Assembly (NCBI RefSeq): GCF_963678635.1
Contig: NC_087067.1
Location: 12,808,844 to 12,872,843, forward strand
Direction of reading: 5' to 3'
DNA: 64,000 bases
From: Symsagittifera roscoffensis
Lineage: Eukaryota > Xenacoelomorpha > Acoela > Convolutidae
Shown: positions 50,589-62,095 of the stretch, piece by piece
Layout: every line of letters starts with the position of its first letter
Position numbering within the stretch: position 1 is the stretch's first letter
Program-made: the position numbers and the translations under genes
Notes under the pieces: generated by a model
Seen by the model: only the letters and a program-made list of their open reading frames with translations
Told to the model about the DNA's origin: nothing
The model's database searches: none

Positions 50589-52844
50589 ATGCAGAAACCG
50601 GAGGAAAAAACTAAAGATGGTTCCGAGAAACGGGACTCACTGAGAAATAACAAAGAGAACCAGCCTGAGGACAGTTTGGGGGAACAACAAAGAAAAGAAC
50701 AGAGACGACAAAGACCAAACAGTAGAGGTCACTCAAGTTCCAGGTCGCCCACGAACAGGAACCACCCAACGTCACCTCGACCAAGGTCACAGCGAAGGTC
50801 AAGGTCGCCTACTGGCAGGATTCAAGAGCCTAACAATGTATCTAACAGACAGGGCCCATCAGGCAGTGCAATGGCTGCGAGTAAGAATCCAGGGATACAG
50901 TCTGATAGCCAAGGAGGACAGAAACAATCACGAGAACCACGACAAGGCTCAGCAAGGCAAAGTGCATCGAATGGTGCTAGGTCTGCGACACGAAATTCGG
51001 CCTCAAAGCCACAGGCTGCGATTTATCAGGGATCTTCGTATTACAGAACGCAGCCTGGGAGCGCTGCGCAAAATGAAAGCACACAAAACGAGAGCCTAGC
51101 TCATCCCTCGTATAATTTGATGTCTGCTCCAAGACTTGTAAACGTGAAAGAAGCACCGAAAGCTCATAGCGGACCTCCAAAGGCACCAGTGCGAGGATCA
51201 TCTCAAAATCGTGATAACCAATACGCTAATGAATTAACACCTCAGGGCATTAATTTAGCAGGAACTGGTATAAAAACGCGGTCACAATCACCTCATTTGG
51301 TGAGACCCAGTAGTGCTAAAAAGAGCAATGGTCGTTCGAGACAACTTAGTGGTAGTGCTAGCAATACGGCTTCAAGAAACCAGACAAATCATTCGCCTGC
51401 AGCCAGGGACAGAACCAGACAGTCGCCGGCCAATCGTGCCAGTCCGTACCTTCGAGACCCCTCGCCGCAACGACGATCCAGATCTCCATCTCCAGGAACT
51501 GCGCAATCGTCACCAAGAAGCAGAACCCAAAAAGACGAATTGTTCTCAAATTACATGACCAAGTTGCATGCTTCCCTTATACACCGATCCGTATTATCAA
51601 CGCCAAGCATCAGCGGCGCAGCAACAAGAGAGGCATGTGGAAATCTTTTGGCGTCTCCGAGGACTATGAACAACGCTGAGAAGGATATGTGGCTAATGCT
51701 GCCTCCAGAGATCTGGCTATACATTATGAGTCTATTATCATCAGGTGAAAGATGTACTCTTGGATCTACTTGTAAGAGTCTTAACGACTTGGCTTCTGAT
51801 TTCACTCTTTGGAGCAACGTTATTGTGCGCGGAAAGAAATTAACTGCTGATAATTTGAAGTCAATTCAAATGAAGGGGCCTAAAAGTATTTCATTTCTGC
51901 AATGTGAGTTCATTGACGTACGAGACGAGCATTTGAGAACGTTTTTCCGAGAAGTGAGCGAAACTCTGCAGGAATTGAATATTGCAGGATGCACGTCTCG
52001 AGATTGCAACGCGAACACAATTTTAGTTCACGCTGGAACTAGATGTTCAAAGTTGGTTAATTTAGACACAAGCTGGTCCAATTTGGGACCGCATACGTTG
52101 GTTGCCTTTTGTGATCATGTTGATGGCTTGCAAGCTTTGTCAGTAAATGGATGTTCATCGATAACGGATGAGTGTATGACATTGGTGGTTGAAAAACATG
52201 GCAAGACACTAACAAGACTTAACTTATTTGGGTGCTTCAAATTGGATCGATCTTTGCTGAAACTACCGACGTTCACACCGAACCTGCAAGTTATACATCT
52301 CGGAAACATCCCCTTCGTAAGAGATGAAACTTTGCAAGTGTTTGCAACGACTTTGAAAGATTTGCGAGAAGTTGATATAAGAAGTAGTCGAAATATCACA
52401 GATGAGGGTATTTATTCGCTGGCATTTTACTGCAGACGCTTAACAAGCTTAAACATTAGCAACTGCACTCAGCTAACTGATTTCGCCATGGCCAATTTAG
52501 GAGGCTATTGCATGAATCTCTCAGTACTGGAAGTTGACGGGTGCTCTAAAATTTCTGACGAAGGTGCAATGAGGCTCCTAGTCGATACTCGTGTTATAAT
52601 GAGAAAACTAGGCTTGTCTGCTACTAAAGTTTCGAGTGAAACTTGTAATATAATAGGTGATCATTGTCCGAAGATAGAAGAAGTGAAGTTGTCGTCATGC
52701 CAGTCTAAAGTGTCGATCGAATCTCTGAAGGCGATGATATTAAAAGTGAAAGGACTGCAAAGTTTGGACTTGTATGGCTTCGATAAAGCTCGTGTGTATA
52801 AACAATTAGGTAGTTTGAATAAAAATCTGCAAATTAATGTATAA
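50589..52844 (+). CDS. F-box/LRR protein with an RS-like N-terminus (751 aa)
   Basis: One uninterrupted exon from ATG 50589 to the stop at 52844. Residues 1-330 are Ser/Arg/Pro/Gln rich with RS-like runs (RSPTNRNHPTSPRPRSQRR, SPQRRSRSPSPG) and are probably disordered. An F-box follows at about 370-412 (LPPEIWLYIMSLLSSGERC...LNDLASDFTLWSNV). Then come about ten Cys-containing LRRs (460-740), such as LQELNIAGC, LQALSVNGCSSITDECM and LTSLNISNCTQLTDFAM. Such proteins act as substrate adaptors of SCF ubiquitin ligases: the F-box binds Skp1 and the LRRs bind the target. I cannot assign an orthologue. TTATGCAG just at the start codon resembles a splice acceptor in phase with the exon ending at 47211, so the N-terminus could instead join the upstream gene. 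Confidence 0.85.
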   Translation: MQKPEEKTKDGSEKRDSLRNNKENQPEDSLGEQQRKEQRRQRPNSRGHSSSRSPTNRNHPTSPRPRSQRRSRSPTGRIQEPNNVSNRQGPSGSAMAASKNPGIQSDSQGGQKQSREPRQGSARQSASNGARSATRNSASKPQAAIYQGSSYYRTQPGSAAQNESTQNESLAHPSYNLMSAPRLVNVKEAPKAHSGPPKAPVRGSSQNRDNQYANELTPQGINLAGTGIKTRSQSPHLVRPSSAKKSNGRSRQLSGSASNTASRNQTNHSPAARDRTRQSPANRASPYLRDPSPQRRSRSPSPGTAQSSPRSRTQKDELFSNYMTKLHASLIHRSVLSTPSISGAATREACGNLLASPRTMNNAEKDMWLMLPPEIWLYIMSLLSSGERCTLGSTCKSLNDLASDFTLWSNVIVRGKKLTADNLKSIQMKGPKSISFLQCEFIDVRDEHLRTFFREVSETLQELNIAGCTSRDCNANTILVHAGTRCSKLVNLDTSWSNLGPHTLVAFCDHVDGLQALSVNGCSSITDECMTLVVEKHGKTLTRLNLFGCFKLDRSLLKLPTFTPNLQVIHLGNIPFVRDETLQVFATTLKDLREVDIRSSRNITDEGIYSLAFYCRRLTSLNISNCTQLTDFAMANLGGYCMNLSVLEVDGCSKISDEGAMRLLVDTRVIMRKLGLSATKVSSETCNIIGDHCPKIEEVKLSSCQSKVSIESLKAMILKVKGLQSLDLYGFDKARVYKQLGSLNKNLQINV

Positions 52845-55582
52845 ATATAAATAGTGTACATAATTCGTGTGTTAATAGAGGTAAATATATGTTTATTAGA
52901 CCGTTTTTACTAGGTTAATAACGGTAGGTTTTATCAGTTTTTTAAGAGTCAATGAATGTAGTTCATCCCGAATCAGTATAACAAATTCAAAAACCAAGAA
53001 AAATGTACTCCCAGCTTAAGCTGGGCCTCTGGTTGTCTTATCGAGACATACAAAAGTTTTGGTTCACCTAGTTTTTTTTAATCAAGATTTTCGAATTTTT
53101 CAACTTGAAATTTTTTATATTTGTGTTGGATCGCGAGTGGTTGTTGTTGTATCGGATTTCGAGTACGCAACATAGTGAAGTTCGATTTTTCAAGGCATAT
53201 TGATTCGACCATTGAAATTGGGGGTGTGCTTTAGTTTTTTCTTTTTTTTTTGTTTTCCACGCAAGATCAGGTTCAACAAATTATCTTCCGAAAATGTCCC
53301 CGTTCAGTCGTGATTTGAACGACATTAAAACTTTTTGAACAAATTCACCAGTGTCGAGAAAAACCCACTTCAAATTTTTTATTTTTGGTACAATTTCGAA
53401 CAAATAAAGTGCGAGCAGGCTTGAAATATTTTATTTTTGCTTAGTTGAAGCCATGAAAACAGTTAGTTTGCTCCATTTTGGGAATCAAAAACTTTTGATT
53501 GTTTTTCTTGATTCATACGAAGTTTTATTCGTTTTTCTATTCATTTTTTCCAATTTGCATATGTTTGATGACTGCCGATTATTCCTAAGTTCTAGAAAAA
53601 ACGTTCTTGTATTTTTAAGACCATGGTCGGAACATTCTGTGCTACTTGCACAGTGTCCGGCTATCCTTGTTTTCCCATTTAATTCTTTTTTTTTTCACTT
53701 TTAAGAGCTACTTTTTTGCTTCAATTTGCAGTACTTTGAGAAGTAGAGCTTCGCTTGTGTGATGATATTTAATTCATTTAGCGCGCGTGTTAACGCAATA
53801 GAAAATCGGATCCTTCGATCAGGACTTGGGCATCTCGTCGGATCAAAGAGTACCTTCAGCGGTTTTTTATTGCGCGCGTTTTGTCTGACTATACCCACAA
53901 TTGTTTCAAAGGCGCTTTTGATTTGTTAGGGGCGTGCTTTTGGGCAAAAAGTGTCCAAAAACTGCAAAAGTGAGTTTTCTCGTAAAACTGTTTGGACGAC
54001 ATAATAATGCGCCCCTTGCATAATAGAACCCTTGATCCATTCTCGATTGTGAAAAAATGGCGGGAAACTAGCGTTACACTGGGTTTGTCGTAGAATAAGT
54101 TTTATTGTGAAAAATTAAATTGTGAGATACCTTGAAAATTTTTTGAACCTTTTTTTCTTTTTTCATCAGTATCTCGAAATTCAATCTACAGACCTATCAC
54201 ATAATTTGTTAGCATGATTTTCTCGAGTTTGGTTTTTCAAATTTAAAAACTGGTCTTTCTCAAATTGGCGCATCCTATAACAAAATACATGTACATAGAG
54301 AATTCGGTATGTCAATATCAATTTTATTTGAGACAGGTTGTGCGAAACCGTGGCAAATGAAAGTTAGAAATTAGAAAAAAGCAGTAGTAGTAATTTATTG
54401 CAACGATTAATTTGCAATAAAAACATCGAAGAAGTTCTATAAGTGAACTTTTAATTTGAAGATCGCCATTGGAATGAAAAATAGGAATTGATCGCGTTGT
54501 TGCAAAGCAAATCTGTATATTGGAGAAATGGTTCGTAACCTCGCACGATAGCATCATTTTTATGGTGCAAATGGTTTAAAAAGTTAAATACGGAGAATAA
54601 AAATTTGTCATTTCGTAATAAGTCCGAATCAATTTTCATGTGAAAAAAGAGCCGAAAAAAATCAGTTGTATAAAAATCTATAATTGACTTTGGGTTACTG
54701 AAATTTAAAGTCGTTTGTCTTTTGTAATTCAGGGAGTCATTTAATAAGAAAGTCTCAAAAAAGTATTTAAGACATTTAAGTAAGTGTTGTTGATTTTTTA
54801 AAACATTTTTTCAAGAAAAAGTCAGAAAGTTTGTTCACACAGATTGTTGATTGTTGTAAAAATGATTTTGAGTTTTCCGAAATTTTAGCGGGAAAAATTT
54901 ACTGCACCCATTTTCTTAAACTCGGTCATTTTTTTTTTCAAAAACTGTCGACCACAGACACTTTTTGCTCTATATGATGGCTATTTTGTAGAGATTGCCT
55001 AAAAGGTTTATAGCAGTTAACGCAATAGCGGTGCCGTTAATACCTAGTTTAACTCACCGAGTTGAGTTCACTAGAAGAAGCATGTAACAGCGCTGCAATT
55101 AAAGCGTTTAATACTCATCATTCAGAAATATCTCTTCTTTTGATCGGGTACGGGCAAGTGTTGTTGTTTTTAGCTCGATGATTTACCTCAGTCATGCTAA
55201 AACCAAGCCACAGAAATGTCGCAACTGCGATCGGACGAAAATCACAAGTCCATTGGGGTTGAAAAAATGGTGTTCTGTGAACAGTTGAAAAGGTGGTGTA
55301 AGGGGTAGTGCTTTTTTAGGTGTCCTGGCTGAATCTATTCGTGTATTTGCTTTTGAAGCAACCTTTCAAAATATTTAGTGAACTAATTTCTGAAAAACTG
55401 AGGAGTAATAGCTGCGGATAGGATGGTGTCTATTTTAAGGCGTATGAGTTAAGCACCAAATGGCGAATATTCCGGAGCAGTTCAAAATAATAGTGCTTAA
55501 AAAGTTGTGGGTTGGATGAAACGAAGGTATTAAGAGCAAACTGCGACGGCAGCTGATAGTGGCTGTGCATATTCAAAAAATT
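52845..55582. other. Host intergenic DNA, AT-rich
   Basis: 2.7 kb. It contains a perfect 16-bp palindrome CCCAGCTTAAGCTGGG (53010-53025) and the second copy of repeat family A (53205-53675). A patch near 53778-53880 has GCGCGCGT/ATTGCGCGCG in loose inverted arrangement. I see no credible gene. Confidence 0.6.
53205..53675 (+). repeat. Dispersed repeat family A, copy 2
   Basis: Same block order and orientation as 47335-47965, shorter by internal deletions. It ends TCCGGCTATCCTTGTT. The copies sit on either side of the F-box gene. Confidence 0.65.
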
Positions 55583-56011
55583 TCATTCCGAAAATAGAGC
55601 TTTTTTGCGCTCATATTTGTGCAGCATATTCATTTGAACTGTTTGCAATTTGTAAAAATGTTTCTTACTTTCAGCTTGAGACGAGGCAGGGTCCGCATTA
55701 TCTGAAATTTGTGTTATCACATCTTTAAACGTTACCAGCAACGTTTTTTTTGGACTGGCCCATTGAGTCCCGGATAGAGCCATCAGGATTGATATCCTGC
55801 ACTTGGCTTTTGTGGATATTTGCTTGGGATGATTAGCGAAATTTTGGCAGGGGTCGATGAAAACTCCAAGTAAATTAGGATATTTCTCAAAAAGCAGATT
55901 TGCGTGGTTCATTTCCACATTCAGATTGGTGTAAACATCTTGTAGCAGATCGCTAATAACAGAATAAAATTCTCGCCAAAACTTAGGGAGAAAAAAGTAT
56001 CTGGAGTTCAA
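55583..56011 (-). pseudogene. Decayed non-LTR (LINE) reverse transcriptase C-terminal fragment
   Basis: A 142-codon frame reads LGVFIDPCQNFANHPKQI, KCRISILMALSGTQWASPK and KTLLVTFKDVI. This matches the usual run after the RT core of Jockey/CR1-like LINEs (LGVxxDxxLxFxxH...ANxRINILKALAGTxWGxxKETLLxTYKAI). The residues NADPASSQ replace the normal YxAPxWSP. Upstream sequence to about 56340 may be older parts of the same element. It has no start of its own and is not functional. Confidence 0.65.
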
Positions 56012-59000
56012 ATCTTTTGTACAATTTAGTTAGATAATTGAATAAAAATCCTTGGATCAAAAGGATGGAAGCCATCCGCGTAGGACTGCAGTTTTACATC
56101 GAGGGTCATATAGGAGCGACATTAACGCAAAAAACATAAATTTTGGGGATAAGACTGAAACTTGGGAGTTGCCTGTACACAAAATCCTAGAATTTGACAA
56201 GGTTTTTCTGTACATCGTTAATCAAAGCCCACTCACTTAGTTTGACAACCACTTAGTTAGGCTTTCTAGTACGCTGGTGCCATAAAGGAGATCCAGGACG
56301 GTTCCATAGCTGACCATGACGAAAACCTTTGATGAATCAAGCGTGGCCGGAACTGTATTATTTGGTGGACTTTCTTAGTTTGATATTTCACTGATTTCAC
56401 TTGCGACAACAAGTGCACTTGTAATCGGAAACTTCACTTTTTTCCCGTGAACATTTTCTGACAAAAAACTACTCCATTTATTTTCAGCTGCAGACTGTGT
56501 TGAAAAGCTCAATTTGTTGAAAATTGAAATAAAACTATTTTGACGACTATCAACGTAAAAAATCTTAGTACTATTTTTTTTTTCAAATGAATTTGTTCAA
56601 AAAAGATGAAATTTTTCCGGATTCGCGGCTTCCGTCCTATTTTTCGGCTCATTTCTGTCCAGTGCGTCACATTTTATCAGGTACGTTTGTTAAGCAGCCT
56701 AATTTTGAAAGAATGGCTTTTGTTTTTAGCCGTTTCCAATGTGATTGAAAAGTGTTTTGTATTTTGTAAAAATCTGAATTTGAATAATTTTATTTATTTC
56801 TTTTCTATTTTTTTTCTATCAGTTTTTCAGCTCATGTTGTATTAGCATGATCATCCTGTATTGCGCTGTTTCAAAGGCAAAAACTTTTTATTTATTTTTG
56901 TAGGAATTAGGAGGGTGGGTTGTGAAATTTTTGAGTGTCAAAACTTAAAATCGTAAAACTCTTTTGCAACAACAGTTTTGATTTCTTGTTTTTTTTTTTC
57001 AATTTTCTTGTGATAGGCTTTGCAAATTTTTTGTACTTTTCTCAAAAAGTTTAGTTTTTTATCAGAAGCCACTTGACCGATTTTCAAAAAAATGTCATCA
57101 GTAGTATAAATGGTACCATGGAATCGGTATCAACTCAGTTTTTTGTGTGCCTGTTTTTCCCTTTTCCTTTTTACTATACTTCACCTTCTACAGCCTTCGA
57201 AAAACTGCGGGGGAGGGGGAGAATTTTTGGCCCATGTTTCTGGAGTTTGTTCATTTTCTCAAAAACTAGTCGGTTTGATCTGAGATTTTTTTGTGTCCAA
57301 TCGGAAGATCAGTTTTTATTGAAAGCATTCCTGCATCAGCGACTACGTTCAATTTTTTCACCATTTCGACCATTTTTCTAAAACACATTAATTGTTTTTG
57401 TGTAACACCATTTTGACCATTTTTGTAAAACATTTATTTTTTCACTGAATTTACTGTTTGAAAACGAGATCGTGATTTCAATCGAAAGAACCGGTTGTTG
57501 GAAGCTCACCTGCATTACGGCTTAGGCAAAGTTTTTTCTTTGCCAAAAATTATGGCACCTGGAAATGTCAACTTTTTTTTTGTTTTTGGCGTTTTTCGAA
57601 AACTTGATTTCTATCAAAAAAAACTTCAAAAGCTGAGATTTTGAGTTCAATTGCATAGCTGGCTTATGTTGCGCTGCTTTGCATGATCGGCCAATTTTGG
57701 TATTCAGTTCGAATTTTTTGAGTTTACTCGTTGAGTACCAAAGCTGAAAATTCAAATTCAATCGGAAAAACTGGATAGGGAAAGCTCTCATGCTTCAGTG
57801 GCCATCGCCTAATTGTAATAGGAAAGAATGTTACGACCTTCGGGAAAAAAATTCTTATGATTTTTTAACTTGTTCTGAAACTTTTGACTTTTCTCGAAAA
57901 CTAAAACTACCCTGACAGTTCTCAGATTAATAGTTCAATCAAAACGCAGGTTATAGGTTTATTCGCTGCCTATGCCAGTCTTCCCTATTCTTTAGATCAA
58001 AAGTTATAGCTTTCGCGGGCTTCATACTGATTATTTTTGTGACCGCATTTTGCAAGCTTTTTGGTTCTTTTTTGTCTAAAAACTACATCACGAATCTGTG
58101 CATAAGGATTCAGTCGGAGGAACTGGTTGCAAAAATATTTCTCACTAAAGTTGCGTCACTTTTTTTTCTGATAGAAAACCTGTTCTGAAATTTTAACCGT
58201 TTTTCATTTTAGCAAAATTTTTCACTTTTCTCGAAAACTACCTGGCAAATCTCATATGTGAAGATCAAACGGAAAAAAATATTGTGGGGGTTTACCTGGC
58301 ATAATAAAGGTTTCCGCCAACGATTTTAGCAAGTGGCAGTCTTGCGAGAAAATTCTACTGCCCTGCTGTCAAACTTACTTTTGAGTTCAATTGAAAAAAC
58401 CGATAGAAGGTATCACCTACATTTTTTCAATCATTTAATTTTCTTTCAAATTTTCTCCAAATTCTGTTGGTTATGTTTTTCGAGTTATTAGATTTGCCTC
58501 TTTGTGAAAAAAAACACTAGATGAAAGTGCGAAAGTCATGTTGCTGATCAGCTTTGGGTAGGAACTTGGTTAGTGTGTGATGGATTAAAGACAACTTGGC
58601 TCAACATGAGAATGGGTGGTGCAAGTCTGACATTTTGAGATCTTTGTTAAGTTTTTGGGCGAAGTACTTTTTAAATTTTTTTTTCCAATTTTGGCAAATT
58701 TTCTTTAAAGAGAGCAAAAGACTGAAAACATTCGTTGAAAAGGCTATTGCTAATACTGGTGTGATTGAGGTGGACTGTACATAGATCATTCGTTCCTAGT
58801 GTTTCGGAGGGATTTGCTGCTTCGGTGTTGTTTCTAGTTTCCAGTGTGATAAAACGTAAATAGCCTTCAAGTTTAGGGAATTTTTTTAAAGGTTTTCGTT
58901 AGCTTTTTTATCGGTGCGGATTGATTAAATAATATATTGCACGTTTAGAGCGTTTGCAAGGTCTACCAGCAGAAAATTTTTTTATCATTTAAATTAATTG

Positions 59001-61164
59001 GCTGTGTTCCTACAATTTACCTGCTGCCATTTAAAGACCGAACTTTTTTTCGGAGTTTAATTGGCGACGTTTCTTGATTGAAAAACTGGAGGATTTTTCC
59101 TTTTTTCGTATCGTTTTCTTTTGAAATTTTGGCCATGATCTCTTTGCTTAAGTCATTAAAAAAGCGTCGAATAATTTAAAATTTATAATTTCATCTCTTT
59201 GGTGTTCAAGAATCTTTTGTTCTTGGCTTAGGACTGGATCAATGGAACAATGCCGGTCATTAGGAATGTAAGACAGACTGCAGCAAAAATTGTGTCACAA
59301 AAGATCCGTTCTACAGCGTTTACATCATTTTGCAAGACTTTCTCTGCTAAAACGTCCTCAGTCTGGTGTTCAAGGAAATATCTGGTGATGATGCAGACAA
59401 ATTACCTTCGTATAGGAGCTTAGTTTGATGATGGTCGTTAAGTTGGTTTAACACGTATTCAATTTTTTCGTCTGTTTGTTGGTCCTTAGGAACTTTGGAT
59501 TATTATAGATGGGAGTGTGCATAGGCGTCAGAGAGGACGATATTGTTTTCATCAGAATTTTGATCTTCATGGTAGGTTTTAAATTTTTTAGGGCAGCTAG
59601 AGAGCAGGGATGTTGATATTCGTGACATGAAGAGTTTGATTGCTGGCCTTTATTGTACGCTGACCTCAAATCGCTTTCTTGTTTCAATTTTTGTCGGCTT
59701 TTTTCAGATTTTTGGTTTCGCAATAATAATTGCAATATCTTATGCAGCATATTGTTTTCCGCTTCTCATTATAATCTTGTAATTTTCCGCTTCTCATCAT
59801 TTTCATGTTTTTTTCCGCCTCTGATCATATTCTACTAAATGAAATTTTCCTGCTCGGTCTGTTTTTTTTACGACAAACTTGGTCTTTCAAACTAACATAT
59901 TTTGACGAGGGTTTTCAAAACATGAGATGAACTTCTATCAATTGAAATAAACCAGATTTTGCATTACGAGGCCAAACTGTGCTTTTTGGGAAAAGTAAGC
60001 GGATTCCACTACAAGGACTCTCCCTGTTCTTCTTTTGCTCTTTCATTTCCTTCGATCGTTCCGACACAAATTTAACATGTTTTAAGACTTGTCTCTGGAA
60101 TCCAGGACCATACAGACACAAAATTGTGCGCTTATCCAGTGCATTATTTGGCCTCGTAAAGTGGAAAGTTGTTTTTTTTTCTTTCAGTACTTTTATCATT
60201 TTTCTCTAATTCGCAAAGCATTCTCCTCTTTGTTTTTCCTTAGAAAGCGCCCTTTTATATTCCTTCTAAGGCTTATTGTTTTGATTTTCGCAAATTTCCA
60301 GTTGCTTATAACTTTCTGCTATTATTGAAGTAATATTTTTAATTTGAGATAATATTTCTGTAATTTATGACTTTTTGAAAATTTTTCTTCTATTTTTCTT
60401 CGTTTTTCTTCTTTCTGATTGAAACCCTAGAAATTTAAGTGTTTTTGCTAAAAAATCACTCATTTATTGGGTAAAAAATGACATTTGTAAATTTTTCTGT
60501 ATCATTTCCTTGATAGCTATTAAAAAACGAATATCCATCATTGCTTAGATAAGTGACATGCGCAGAAACTTTTCTATGGAGTGGGGCGGTTTCTTGAACA
60601 ACTTTTTTTTCTTAGTTCAAGCAATTTGATTTCTCGAGGTCAACAATTTTGTGCGCCGCAGGCAAATTTTTGAAGAAATATGCTAAAAATGACGTTTTGA
60701 CTGCTAAAATATTGAACCAAAAAAGTGCGTTTTTTTGGCGCGCGCTCCCTATCCAAATTTAGTTATATTGGCAAAGAAAATTTTTAATGTTGGCCAATTT
60801 TTTGGTGATTCATGTTTTTTGGCGATACAACAGATCAAAATCTATTGATACTCATAGGTTTTGATCTGATTATACAAGCAAAAGTAAAATTTTGTAGCAT
60901 GCACACAGTTGACTTTTTGTAAAAATCTTTGCCTTTGTCTTTTTAGTTCGAAGAAATTTTCGAAAAATGTCCTTGTATTTTTTTTTCAAACCGGATATTC
61001 TTTAGTTTTTTTTGTAATCTTTTTTGTAAATGTTATACTTTGGTTGAAATGCGACTTACAACAGTTTGAAACTTCAAATTTGTTCATGGTTAACTAGCTT
61101 CTTACAAATGTAAAACAAAAGTATGAAATGATAGGTTGCGTTTTGTTTGATTGTTTGGCTCTGA
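56012..61164. other. AT-rich host intergenic DNA
   Basis: 5.1 kb. It contains repeat family B copy 2 (57060-58420) and a minor triplication of TTCCGCTTCTCAT near 59755-59830. Poly-T runs are common. Short frames in this stretch have no recognisable domain and I do not annotate them. Confidence 0.6.
57060..58420 (+). repeat. Dispersed degenerate tandem repeat family B, copy 2
   Basis: It opens with CTTCTACAGCCTTCGAAAAA near 57181-57202 (compare 48415-48440). It continues with diverged units containing AAGTTATAGCTTTCG, TTTTCTCGAAAACTACC and GAGTTCAATTGAAAAAACCG. Confidence 0.6.
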
Positions 61165-61294
61165 TCATCTGGGCTTCATCATTATGATGAACTCTTCGAG
61201 GTTGACGAATCCGTCTCCGTCCAAGTCGGCCTCTTTGATCATCTGATCACACTCTTCATCTGTCAATCTCTCCCCAAGATTCAACATGATGTTT
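61165..61294 (-). CDS. Calmodulin-like gene, last exon (EF-hand IV)
   Basis: Minus strand, 130 nt. It encodes the helix after EF-hand III ([14 protein letters not shown]), EF-hand IV with loop [12 protein letters not shown] and the end EFIIMMKPR, followed by TGA (61167-61165). The acceptor is TTAAG/AAACATC at 61295/61294. The codon split after AA at the previous exon rejoins as AAA (Lys). The loop has all the calcium-ligand positions. It differs from canonical calmodulin in the last helix (MMKPR). Confidence 0.85.
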
Positions 61295-61940
61295 CTTAAC
61301 AACACAAAATCAAATCAGGAAAGTAGAAACTCAAATACTTTTTGTTGCAAACAAGTTGACCAGTTTTAATTTTGCGCTTGCGATATTAAAAAAAAATATA
61401 TATGTTATTAGAAAAATTGAATCATTATTCCAAAATTTTTTGTTTTATTTAATGCGATAGCATCAGCTTGAGACACATCGCACGGCGCCAATATATACTG
61501 TTTTTGTGGGGAAGCCAATATATACTGTTTTTGTGGGGAAGCGCGAGCCAAAAAAACGCGATTTTTTTTGCAAAAATGTTCACAAAAGTGCCCAAAAACG
61601 GCTTTTTGACGTGTTTTTTTTTAATTTGGCCAAAACAGCGTCTTTTTAGTGCTTTAAAAGAGCTCGAAAAATCAATTTGGTCGACCTAAAAAAAGTCGTC
61701 AAAATTTTTGTTGAAATTTTCGTTTTTTTTTTCTATTTATTACTTTTGTGTTGGCTGTTTATGCCCCAGCTTCAAGCTATTTTTTTTTTCATTTAAGATC
61801 TGCAAAATATTGAATTATCTTTTAAAATTTTTTCTGTTAAAATTAAAGTTTGAGAGTTCTGAGAGCGCATAAATCTCAAGTGAGAATGTATTAAAAAACG
61901 CGCTCTTATCTTAATTCTTTTAATATACGTAGTGGCATAC
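61295..61940 (-). other. Intron of the calmodulin-like gene
   Basis: 646 bp with a GTATGC donor on the minus strand at 61940 and an AG acceptor at 61296-61295. It contains an exact 27-bp tandem duplication at 61488-61541. Confidence 0.8.
61488..61541. repeat. Exact 27-bp tandem duplication
   Basis: Two identical units beginning CCAATATATACTG and ending GTGGGGAAG, inside the intron. Confidence 0.9.
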
Positions 61941-62095
61941 TTGAGTTCGTTTCGGTCGATGAGTCCGTTGCCGTCCTGGTCAAACACCTTGAAGGCCTCT
62001 TTGATCTCTTCCTCCTCGTCCCCCTCGCCCGCCTTCCGACTCATCATCTGCAGAAATTCCTGGAAGTCTATCAGCCCATTCCCGTCGCCATCCAC
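61941..62095 (-). CDS. Calmodulin-like gene, exon with EF-hands II and III
   Basis: Minus strand, 155 nt, acceptor TTGTACCAG/GTGGATGG and donor CTCAA/GTATGCC. It encodes [20 protein letters not shown] (EF-hand II), a linker [15 protein letters not shown] and EF-hand III with loop [12 protein letters not shown]. Splicing to the next exon gives 94 residues plus a stop. The central linker is more acidic than that of calmodulin. Calmodulin-family proteins bind calcium through these loops and then bind target helices. Ordinary calmodulin or a close paralogue are both possible; the loop and linker differences favour a paralogue. Confidence 0.88.
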
